From: Pyropia yezoensis
Lineage: Eukaryota > Rhodophyta > Bangiophyceae > Bangiales > Bangiaceae
NCBI GenBank assembly: GCA_009829735.1
Contig: CM020620.1
Location: 5,076,299 to 5,140,298, forward strand
Reading direction: 5' to 3'
Length of the DNA: 64,000 nt
Notes under the pieces: model-generated
Database searches by the model: none
What the model saw: only the letters and a program-made list of their open reading frames with translations
Told to the model about the DNA's origin: nothing
Program-made: the position numbers and the translations under genes
Shown here: positions 32,818 through 42,502 of the stretch, piece by piece
Layout of the letters: each line of letters opens with the position of its first letter
Position numbering within the stretch: position 1 is the first letter of the stretch

Positions 32818-34304
32818 ATGGCCCCCCTGCGGACATCCCTGGCCGGCGCCCCCGCCTGGGTCTTCGGGCTTCCCGCGGCAAGCCGCCGCCTGTGGACGTC
32901 GCCGCTGCCCGTTGCCTCGTCGGTGCGTCCCGCCAGCGGTGCCGCTGGGACCTTTCTCCCTGGCAGCGCCGCCACCGTCCCCGTCGCAGAGTCAGGCTCT
33001 GTGAGGGCGGCACTGCAGGTGCCGCCGTCGGCTGCGCCCTCGGCGCCTGCCGGGGCCGTGTCGCCGCCCCGGGCAAACCGCCCTTCCCATGCGGGAGCCG
33101 CCCCTGCGGCCGGCGCTTCCCCGCCCTCCCCGGTGGACGCCCCCGCCACGGTGCGGGTGCCGGCAGATCGCCTCCGCGCCGCCTGCTCGACAATCCTGTC
33201 CAGGGCCGGCTACCCCGCTGGCCAGGTCGCCATGATGGTGGACGTGCTCCTCTACGGCCAGCTCAGCGGCAGCAGCCAGACGGTGGCCAAGCTGGTGTCC
33301 CGGGGCGTCGGCTCGCTGGCGGGCCCAACCCGCCGCCGCGGGCCGACCGCCGCCGCCGCCGGCACAGCCACCGACGTCAATGGCGGTGGCGACGATGAAA
33401 CCGCAGCCGACGACGGCGGCGGGGTGCCGGCTGAGCTGGTGGAGGTGGTGTCCACCCCTGTGGCCGCCCGCCTGGACGCGACGGGCGTGCCTGGGATGGT
33501 GGCCATGACCGCCGCCGCCGACGCGGCGGTGGCACGCGCGCGGAGCATGGGGATTGGCCTCGTCGCCACCGCCGGGTCGGTCGACGGCACCGGCGCCATT
33601 GGCTACTATGCGCGGCGGGTGGCGGCGGCGGGCTTCTTTTGCCTAGCCGCCAGCGGCGCGTCGCCCCCACTGGTCGCCCCCGTCGGCGCGTCCGCGGCGC
33701 TGGTCGGCACCAACCCGCTCGCGTTTGGCATCCCCTATGGCGGGAGCGCCGGGGACGATGCCGACGGCTTGCACGGCAGTGACGGCGGTGCCGCCACTGG
33801 TGCGGTGGTGGCGGACATTGGCACGTCCGCCATGAGCTACTGGGAGGTGGCCCGCATGGCCGACGACGCCCCCCTGCCGGCGGGGGTGGCGCTGACCACC
33901 GACGGCGCCGAGGCCGCCACCGCCGCGGCGGCAGCGGTGCTCCGCCCGTTTGGCGGCCCGCGGGACGCGCACAAGGGGTCTGCGCTGGGCCTGCTCGTCG
34001 AGTGGCTGACGGGCCCGCTGGTCGGCGCCACCGTCGTGGGTGGCGCCGCCGGCGGGTCGGCGGCGGGGTCGTCGGCCACCGACGGGCCGGCGGGGTGGGG
34101 CAACTTTGTGCTTGCCATTGACCCGGGGCTGCTGCGGTCGCGGGCGGCGGTGCTGGGCGAGACGAGCGGGTGGGTGGCGGCGTTGCGGGGGGGGGGGTGG
34201 TGTTGCCGGGCGCCGGGGGGGCCGCCCGCCGGGAGACGGCCAGGGCGCGGGGGGTGCCCGTCGAGGCGGCCGTGTGGGCGCAGCTGCAGGCGCTTGCGGC
34301 GTGA
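32818..34304 (+). CDS. Malate/L-lactate dehydrogenase-like (Ldh2 family), with a C-terminal frame change
   Basis: Ldh2-family enzymes are NAD(P)-dependent 2-hydroxyacid oxidoreductases. The first 110 residues (MAPLRTSLAGAPAWVFG...) are low in acidic residues and may be an organelle transit peptide. Family blocks follow: GIGLVATAGSVDGTGAIGYY near 245, GTNPLAFGIPYGG near 300, DIGTSAMSYWEVARM near 335 and DAHKGSALGLLVEWLTGPLVGA near 385. At the 11-G run 34187-34197 the homologous reading moves to another frame (LPGAGGAARRETARARGVPV) that stops with TGA at 34302-34304. An indel in the run is therefore likely. The usual family histidines (SHG and NHFG motifs) appear as GQLSGSSQT and SVDGTG, so the chemistry may differ. 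Confidence 0.75.
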
Positions 34305-35974
34305 CGGCCACGCGGGGCTGGCGCGCGGGCAGAGGGGTATACAGCGTCGGAAGACGGGGGTCGAAAAGATGGATTAGCGACTATTTTCATCACATTATTA
34401 TCAAAACCTGGTCGATAGGAGCCACGTGGTGATCATGCGCCTCGTCCCGCCCTTCGAAAGAGATCTGTGTTTAAGAGACACAACGGCACACGCTTGAATT
34501 GGAGGGCAAGGGGGGGCACGGAGACGAGTGCAAGTCGCCGCCGCCGCGTGGCCGCGCCCCCCACTCAGTCCGTTTGCCGCCCCACCCACACTTTCCCCCC
34601 CACGCGGCTTCCCGGTGTTCCGCCTCGTCGGTGATGCAAACGGTGAAGGCGGCGGCGCTCATCGAGCCCACCACCCCGGGAGTTGCCTGCCCGCGCCCCC
34701 TGTTTGCTCCCCACCCCTCGTCAAGCCTGACAGTTGCGCCGTAATGGCGGCGCCACTCTACCAGGCGCCGCCTGCCGCCGCGGATGCATAAACGTCAGGG
34801 GGTCCCCGGCGGGCGTGCGAGGCAGGGCGGCAACGCGGCCGGGGTGGGGCCGGGGGGGACGGGCGGGACGAGGGGGCCGGCCGGCGGCTGCATTATTTTG
34901 CTCCTCTTTCCCCTCCACCCCCTACCCCACTTGCCTCCCGCGCTCGCCCAGCCGCTGCAGTCCCCCTTCTTTCCTTCTTCTCGTCCTCCCCGCGCCAGGC
35001 AGGGGCCCTGCTCTTTGACGCTGGCTTGGAATTTCACGCCCCGCCGCTGCTGCGGGCGCCGCTGCCTCCCGAGAGGGGCGGCCACACGCCCCCGCTGCCA
35101 CCCTCACCCCCCCCCCCCCCCCCCCCCTCCTCCCCCGCGCATGTCTCTCCCCCTCTTTGCCAACGCGGTGGACAGGGGCGCCACGATGGCAGTGGCGGTC
35201 CCCTACCCCCTCAGTGGCCGGGGACGCTGTTCGTTTTCTTGTCTTTCGGGACGATGGGCAGCCGCCCTGGTTCTCTCCTCCCGGTGAGGCGGGGGGGGGG
35301 GGGGGGACCACGCCGTGTTGCACGCTTGGCTGCCTGCCAGACGGGCGGCCGGCCGGCCTCGTGTGGGTGGCGTATCGTCGTCGTCGGCGCCCCCCCCTCC
35401 TCACCCGCGGCACGCGCTGCCGCCGCTACTATCGAGCCGCCGCAGCAGCAGCGCGACGGCAGCCGCGGCAGCGGCAGCGGTGGTGGCGGCGGCAGCGGTA
35501 ACAGCGGCGGTGGCGACGGGGGTGGCTTGGCGTTGGGGGTGGGGCTGGCGTGGGGGCTCCTTACCGCGCCGCTCCCCCCCGCCTCTCCCTCCCCCTCCCC
35601 GCCCACGGCTGGGCGGCCGGCACAGGCTCGCAGCGGCTGCGGCGCGTGGGGTGGGCGCTCTTTTGGCGCCCTCTTCTCGCCACCCCCCCCCCCCTTAGGT
35701 TGCGCCTGCGCACGGGTGGGTGGTTCCCACCGAGGACGACCCACGACAGCAGCAGCAGCAGCAGCAGCAGCAGCACTCGATAGAGACATCCCCCTGCCCA
35801 CCACGCCCCTGACTGTCTGCTACGCGCGCTGTCCCCTGACGCACGCCGGCCTGCGACACCGGGGGGGGGGGGGGGGGCGGCAGGAGGTACGCGCGCGCAA
35901 CGCAACGCGCGGCGGTGAGCCATCCGGTGGGGCGGCGTCACCGCGCTCCCCAGAGACGTGTTGCCCGCTTGGGC
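34305..35974. other. Intergenic low-complexity stretch
   Basis: It holds C runs (about 35107-35128), G runs and a (CAG)9 tract at 35747-35773. The ORFs on both strands are driven by composition. It presumably includes the promoter of the co-chaperone gene that follows. Confidence 0.45.
35747..35773. repeat. (CAG)9 microsatellite
   Basis: Nine uninterrupted CAG triplets lie in the intergenic region upstream of the J-domain gene. Confidence 0.9.
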
Positions 35975-38241
35975 ATGCCGGGCGGTGACGACGACGGTGG
36001 CGGCGGCGGGGGTAGCGGCGGCGGCGGCCACTGCGGCGGCGTCGGCGGCAGAGGTGACGGCAGCTTACGGTGGGGTGGCGGCGGCGAGAGCACCGCGGGG
36101 ACAGGGGGGGGAGCTGCAGACGTTGAGCGGCACGTGCCGCCGCCGCTCTCGCTGCCGCTGGTGAGCGGCGGCCCCAAGTCGGCTGCGACAGAGGCCATGG
36201 CCGGTGCGTCCCCGACAGGCGTGCAGCAGCACGCCGCGGCGACGGCGGCGGCGTCGGCCGTTGCCGCCTCAGCGCCACCGGTGAGCGTGCCGCCGGCGCC
36301 GGCACTGCCAGGCGGCGTCATCCCGCTGCCTCCAAGTCGCAGCGCTGGCGGGGGCGGGGGTCAAAGGAGGGAGGGGGGGGGTAATGGGGGGGAGAAGATG
36401 GTTGCGGCGCCCACCGCCCCTACTGGCAACGGGGCTGGGCCGCCTGCGGCCGACGGGGTTATGGAGACGCCCGGCGCTGCGCCCACAGCGGCAGCCGCCG
36501 TGCCGTCTGGCGCACCCCACGACCGGCCAGGGACAACGCCGGTGGCCGCGGGTACGCCTCCAGCTGCCGTAGCCTCCGTCGCCAACCCAGCGGGTGGCGC
36601 CTTAGACGGCGGAGCCGCGGGCGCCGCCGCGGCCACCGCGGCAGCGGCTGCCGCCACCCCCGCCACCCCCGCGGCTCTGGCCGCGCTGTACAAGGGTCGG
36701 GGCAACACGCACTTTGCCGCAGGCGCCTATGATCAGGCCATAGCAGCCTACACCGCTGGGCTGGACGCGGAGCCGAGGAATGTCAACCTTCTGAGCAACC
36801 GGTACGTGACAGGCGAGGAGCGTTTGGCCAGTGGGGAGGGGGCGATAAGCCGCGTGTGCTGCCGTTGGGCGGATTTTTGGGGAGAAACGACCGCCCTGGC
36901 GTTCGCGCATCGGCACAGCGGCTATCGTGTGTTCTTGCGTTGCGTGGCCTACGCTGCTGTGTGCCTACGTGTTCCTTCTGACGCACCTGCGTTTTTGAGT
37001 CCGACTTGTGCTCTTTCCGCCTTGACTATGGTCCGCCGTCCCACAGCTCTGCGGCGCACCTCAAGCTGCTCCATTATGCCGACGCAGAGGCCGACGGCCG
37101 CGCCGCTATTGTGGTAGACCCCACGTGGCCTAAAGGGTGGTGGCGCGTCGGGGTGGCTCAGCTGGAGGCGGGTCGCCCCGCCGAGGCGGTTGCCACCTTT
37201 GACGCGGCACTCGGCGCGTGTGGCCCACGGGATCCCAACCTCCGCTCCGCCCGCCGCCGCGCGCTCGACGCGGTGGAAGCGCACACGCATCTGGCGGCGC
37301 TGGCGGCACCGGCTGTACGCTCACAGCCGCTGCCTCACCCGGGTGCGGCGCTGGCGCTGAGTACTGGTGCCACCGCCGCGGCGGCGGCCGCTGCCAAAGA
37401 TGCGGCTCGGTTGCGGGGGGAAGGGCATGACGGGGGGGGCGGGGGGGCGGTGGGCGGCGGCTCGCCCACAGATGGTGCCAGCAGCGTGCGGCCGCCGCCC
37501 AAGGCGGTCACGTCTGGGGTCGGTGTCAGTGGCGGTAGTGGCGGTGGCGCGGGCCGGCCCGCCGCGCTGGTGGTGGCGGAAGAGATCCCCCGCGTGCTGA
37601 GCGCCCAAAACTACTACGCGGTGCTTGGGGTACCCATCCACGCGTCGGCGGGGGATATTAAGCGGCGCTACCACGCGCTCGCGCGGGTGCTGCACCCGGA
37701 CAAGTGCCGCCTCGCCATGGGCGGGGAGGCCATGCGCGACGTGTCCATGGCCTACACCACCCTCTCCTCCCCGGTCAAGCGCGCCCTGTATGACCGGTAC
37801 ATGCGGGACGTGATGAAGGCGGACGCGGCCGGCGGCGGCAAGTCGCCTCGTGCGGCCGCCGCTACCGCCGTGGCCGCCACCGACCCCACAGGCGACGCGA
37901 CGGCCGCGGTGAATGAGAGCGGCGCCACTCCGGCGCGCCCCACCCCCTCGTACAGCGAGTGGGAGGCGGCGCAGTCGGCGGCGGTGGACCTGCCACCGTG
38001 GCTCGTCTGCATCCTGGGCGTCAATGGCGGCGGCTGCTGCGTTGCGACGGTGCTGCTGCTGGCGCTCCTGCCGTTGGCGCTGGTGGCCGTTGCTGTGACG
38101 GCCATTGCGTGGCTGGTGTGGGCGCCCTTCCGTGCGTGGCGCCGGTTGCGGCAGGGCGCTGAGGCGGCGGCCGAGGCGGACCGCCGGGCGGCGGCCAAGG
38201 CGGATGAGGTGCTCCAAGATGTGATGACCGGGCATGTGTAG
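35975..38241 (+). CDS. TPR and J-domain co-chaperone with a C-terminal membrane segment, one intron
   Basis: J-domain proteins stimulate Hsp70 ATPase, and the TPR probably docks a chaperone tail. Exons are 35975-36801 and 37047-38241. The 245-nt intron (36802-37046) has donor GTACGT and acceptor CCACAG. Splicing restores LLSNRSAAHLKL, the expected continuation of a TPR motif, and a 673-residue protein. The first 230 residues are Gly/Ala/Pro-rich. TPR units start near 235 (GRGNTHFAAGAYDQAIAAYT) and continue in exon 2 (WPKGWWRVGVAQLEAG). The J domain is near 463-530, with the HPD tripeptide in RVLHPDKC. A strongly hydrophobic stretch near 595-635 is followed by a basic Ala-rich helix, suggesting tail-anchoring in a membrane with the domains in the cytosol. 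The start is the first ATG after low-complexity sequence. Confidence 0.85.
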
Positions 38242-39040
38242 AGGGGGTGGGGGCGGGGCACGCGTCTCTGTCTTGGTGCAAATGCAGGGAGGGGACGCGG
38301 AGGGGGGGGTGGTGCGAGGGGGTGAGGGGGTCGCCGTTGGAGGGGATGGGGGTGGGTGGGGCGAGGACGTGGAAGTGGGTGTGGGGGGGCTGCCGCCCGC
38401 CCGATCGGGATTCATTGGTGCGAGACTGCTGCCCGTGAGGGCCTTCGATGGATGCTTCAACAGCGACGCGTCCGCCACTGCCACCACATCGCCCGCCCTC
38501 GCAGCGGGCCAGGCACGGCGCCTGCCGCTCGTCCCGTCCCCCCGTTTGGGGCACCCGCCGTCCCCGTTGTCGGAAAGGGGCGGCCAAGACGCAGACTCCG
38601 TCTGCTCCAGGCGCGCAGCGGGGGCGACGCCCCTGGGTTCCCCGCCCACTCGGTCGCAGCGCTCTCACACAACGGCTTCCCCCAGCGCCGGCGGGGACGG
38701 GGGGGTCTGGCCGCGTCGGGCCGCCACCGGCCCGCTCGACAGACATTTGGGCGGGGCGGCATGCCGCCAGGTGCAGGTCGGATCACACGGCCGCCGGCCA
38801 CCGCTCCGCCTACCCTCCGCGACCGTCCGTTCGGTGCGCCCCCCCCTCCACCTCGCTGGCTACTTCGCCCCCTTGACCCAGAGCGCATCTCGACGCCAGT
38901 CCATCCATCCCCCTCCCCCCCCTTACCCCCCCCCCACCCCCCCCCCTTTGCCCGTCTCCCTGGTATCTCCCCCCTCTCCGTCTGCGGACGCCCATCGCTG
39001 CCAGAGTCCCCGCTCCCGGCCGCCGCCGCCGACGCGGGCC
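38242..39040. other. Intergenic region 5' of queA
   Basis: The queA frame is open through this whole stretch, but its translation is low complexity, and a methionine fits best at 39041. No separate gene is seen. Confidence 0.45.
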
Positions 39041-40084
39041 ATGCATCCCACCGCCGCCGCCGGGGCTGTGGCGGCGGCGCGCTCGGCCACCGCCACGGCG
39101 GTGCGCCTCGGGTGGCGCCGCGGCGGCGGCGGCGGCGGGGGCGGCGTCGCCGGTGGCGGTGGCGGTGGCGTTGGCGGTGGCGGTGGCGGTGATGGTGGTG
39201 GCGGTGGTGGCGCCGCCCGCCGCTGCCTGGCGGCTGCCGTCTCGAGGGGCGGGGCGCCGCCTCCGTCTCGTGCCGCTGCCTCCACCGCCGCCGCCGCCGC
39301 CACTGCCGCCGCCGCCACCCTTGCACCGGCACCGTCGGCGAGGCCGGCGGGAGGTGCGGCCGCCGCAGTGGCGGCGTCGGCGGCGGCGTCCGTACACGCG
39401 TCTACCTCCCTTCGCGGTAGGGTCCCCCCCCCCCCCGCGGCATCGGCCGCCGGGGGACATGCCCCTCCCCCTCCCGCTTTTCCATTGTCCCCCACCACCA
39501 CCCCCCCCCCTTGCCCCCCAGAGACTGCCCCCACGGGCGCGCTGTTTGACCCCCCTGCGACCGCCCCTGCGTCTGCCCGGGACGCCTCTCCGCCCCCCGG
39601 CCGCACCCGCGTGGCAGCGGCGCAGGCGGTGGCCACCGCCGACTATGACTACCACCTCCCCGCCCATCGCATCGCGGTGCGGCCTGTGGCCGGGCGGGAT
39701 ACGTCCAAGCTCCTCGTTGGGATCTTGTCACCCCCCACCGACGGCAACGGCAACGGCAACGGCAACAGCAACGACAACAGCAACGGCAACGGCGGCGGCG
39801 GCACCCCCCCCTCCCCCTCCTCCCCCTCCTCCCCCCCTCCCCCCCCACACGGTGAGGTGGCCGTCCGCCATGCTACATTTGGGGACCTGGTGTCGCTGCT
39901 ACCGCCCCGCGCGGCGCTCCTTGTCAATGACTCGGCGGTCATCGCGGCGCGGGTGAGGGTGGTGAAGCGCGCGTCGGGGGGTGGGGCGGAGCTGTTTTTG
40001 CTTGCCCCGGCGACGGGGGGGGACCCGGCGGTGGCGCTCGCGACGCCCCTGCCGGCGGGCGAGTTTGGCAGGCCTGCCGGCCGC

Positions 40085-40121
<37 letters not shown>

Positions 40122-41512
40122 GTGCGGCGGCGGCGGCGGGAGGGGTGGCGACGGGGTCGGCCGAGTGGTCGTGCATGATCCGCGGGCGCCACATCCGGGC
40201 GGGGGACGAGCTCACCTCCCCGTGCGGGCGGCTGCTGGCGCGGGTCCTTGCCCGGGGGGAGGACGCGGCCGACAGCGTCGTGTCACTGCGGTGGCTCGCC
40301 GAGCCGCCGCCGCCGCGGTGGGCGGCGGCGGCGGCGGCGGCGGCGGAGGCGGCGACGGGTGACGGGGTAGCCTACCCGCCCGGCGCCGACGCACTGGGCG
40401 TCCGCCCCTCCCTCGCGGAGGTGCTCAGCGTCCTTGGCGTGACGCCGCTGCCGCCCTACATCCGGCGGCCCGCCACCGCCGACGACGCGACCGACTACCA
40501 GACGGTCTTTGCGGCAACGGCGGGGAGCGTGGCGGTGCCGACTGCGGCGCTCCACTTTACGCCCCGCCTGCTGGCGGGCCTCGCCGCGGACCGCCCCGAC
40601 GTGGCCGTCGAGCGGCTGACCCTCCACGTTGGCGCCGGCACCTTTGCGCCGCTCACCGCCGCCGCCGCTGCGGGCCACGCCATGCACGGCGAGCGGTTTG
40701 GGGTGCCCACATCGACGGTCGCGGCCGTGGCTGCCGCGGCGGCAGCCGGGCGGCCGGTCGTGGCGGTGGGGACGACCGCGGTGCGGACGCTCGAGACGCT
40801 CTACTGGCTGGGCGTGCGCCTGCTGGCGGGGGAGGGGGGCGCTCCGGCCGACGGCGAGTGGGCGCTGGACCAGTGGGAGGCGTACGAGTTGGCCGACGCG
40901 GCCGACGCGCGACGGGCAGCCACCCCCACGGACGGCACGGCCCCCACCTCCCCTGACGGTAGCGCCGACGGGACCCCCTCCCCCTTACCCCCTGGGGGCG
41001 TCTCCGCCACCGCCGCCTACACCGCATTGGCATCGTGGGCGGCGGCGACGCGCGCGCCCGCGGTCGTCGGCACCACCCGCCTGCTCATTGTGCCTGGCTA
41101 CCGCTACGCGGTGGTGGACGGGCTGGTGACCAACCTGCACCAGCCCCGGTCGACGCTGCTGTTGCTGGTGGCGGCGTTTGTGGGCGGCCGGCGGGCACTC
41201 GCGGCGGCCTACGCGGCCGCCCTGGGGGGAGGCTACCGCTTTTTGAGCTACGGAGACGCCTGCTTTTTTGTGCCCCGCCCGCTGCTCGGGGGGGGGGAAG
41301 GAGAGGGGAAGCAGGGGGGGGGGGGGAGGGGGCAGCCGCCGGGGGATAGGCTGCGCAGGGGGGGGGGGGGGAAGGGGGGAAAGGGTGCGTGCGAGATGGG
41401 TGCATGCTCGCGCGTCAAGGATCACTGCGCTGCGAACGCGCCGCGAAGTGTGGACAACGTAGTTGAAGCAGACAGGCCTCATGACGAGAGATTGAAGACA
41501 GAAAGTGAATGA
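39041..41512 (+). CDS. queA: S-adenosylmethionine:tRNA ribosyltransferase-isomerase (QueA), probably organelle-targeted
   Basis: QueA transfers the ribosyl group of S-adenosylmethionine to 7-aminomethyl-7-deazaguanine in tRNA, forming epoxyqueuosine. From the ATG at 39041, about 200 residues of Ala/Gly/Pro-rich sequence could hold a plastid or mitochondrial transit peptide. Family blocks then follow: YDYHLPAHRIAVRPVAGRD (about 200) and LLPPRAALLVNDSAVIAARV (about 285). Further on are DYQTVFAATAGSVAVPTAAL followed by HFT (about 485), LHVGAGTFAPL (about 528), AVGTTAVRTLETLYW (about 575), VPGYRYAVVDGLVTNLHQPR (about 684) and YRFLSYGDACFF (about 734). Between them are poly-Ala and Asn/Gly inserts. 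The roughly 75 residues after the last block are G-run-driven, so the true stop may differ. At 823 residues it is more than twice the usual bacterial size. Confidence 0.88.
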
Positions 41513-41728
41513 AAGACAAGAGAGAGCCCGATCGAGCTGGGCTCCTTGACCTTCCGCTGGCGGTTGGATTCCACGATTACACATATAGGTAGACGTTAAA
41601 ATTTTTGATCCGGAAAGCGGACACGATGCGGAGGAGGGGCGGGGGAAGAGGGGTGTACGGGAGAGTGGATGGGGGGAGGAGGGGGGAAGGGCCCGCACGC
41701 CGACAAGGCGGGTGCCGAACAGAACACC

Positions 41729-42502
41729 CTAGCACGCGACGATCTTGACGCAGGTCTTCTTGGTCACCACGTTCTTGAAGCAGGTCTTCTTGACCAGCTT
41801 CTTGGTCTTGCACACCGTCGTGGAGATGCCATGGCCGTACGCGCCGATCGTCGCTGGGCAGGGGATGATAACCAGCTCGGTGGTGTCGCAGCTAAAGGCC
41901 ACCTTCGCCGTCGTCGAGCAGTCAAACGACTTCTTGCAGCACTTCTTGTTGACAGTCGTCGTCTTCTGACACGTCTTCTTCACGCCCCCCGTGACACAGG
42001 TGGAGCCGGCGGCGACGCCCGCCGGGCACTTCACCACGACCGCCGGAGTGGAGCAGTCCACCGTCGTCACCACCTTGACGGGGATGACGCAGGGGGTCGC
42101 CACGGGCTTCTTGGCGCACGGCACCGTGCACGGCACCGACGTCTGCACATCCTTGATGCACGTCCCCGTCACGGTCACTGTCTTGGTGCACGTGCCTGAC
42201 GTGTAGTGCCCGGCGCACGCAACGGCAATGGTCTTGGTGACCGGGCACGACACGGTTACCTTCTTGGTTGTCACGCAGGTGGCGGCGACGACGCACGGCT
42301 TTGAGGTCGTCGTCGTCGTCGTCGTCGTGCCCGTCGACACCACCACCGACGCGCCGGTGCCGTACGTGAAGGTCTTGTCAGAGGCGGCAAGCGCCGCCTT
42401 GGCGGGAGTGCCCGCGGTGGCCGCGGCAGCGGCAGCGGCGGCAGTGGTGGCCACCGCTGCGGTCAGGGCGAGGGCGGCGGCGATGGCACCAAAACGAGCC
42501 AT
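41729..42502 (-). CDS. Secreted Cys-, Thr- and Lys-rich protein, 257 residues
   Basis: The N-terminus is a clear signal peptide (MARFGAIAAALALTAAVATT) followed by an Ala-rich spacer, so it is exported to the cell surface or wall. The mature part starts after a Thr8 tract encoded by a (GTC)n-type repeat. It contains 22 cysteines, many in xC-x5-11-C spacing with Val/Thr/Lys, such as CVTTKKVTVSCPVTKTIAVA. The even number suggests disulphides. There is no known domain. Codon use is extremely biased to AAG, ACC, GTC and TGC, typical of high expression. A structural extracellular-matrix role is plausible but unproven. It converges with queA; 3' ends are about 0.2 kb apart. Confidence 0.75.
   Translation of the reverse strand: MARFGAIAAALALTAAVATTAAAAAAAATAGTPAKAALAASDKTFTYGTGASVVVSTGTTTTTTTTSKPCVVAATCVTTKKVTVSCPVTKTIAVACAGHYTSGTCTKTVTVTGTCIKDVQTSVPCTVPCAKKPVATPCVIPVKVVTTVDCSTPAVVVKCPAGVAAGSTCVTGGVKKTCQKTTTVNKKCCKKSFDCSTTAKVAFSCDTTELVIIPCPATIGAYGHGISTTVCKTKKLVKKTCFKNVVTKKTCVKIVAC

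Noticed and set aside
35026-35988. 320-codon plus-strand frame before the J-domain gene
   Set aside because: It crosses C and G homopolymers and the CAG tract, and has Pro/Ser/Gly composition without any domain.
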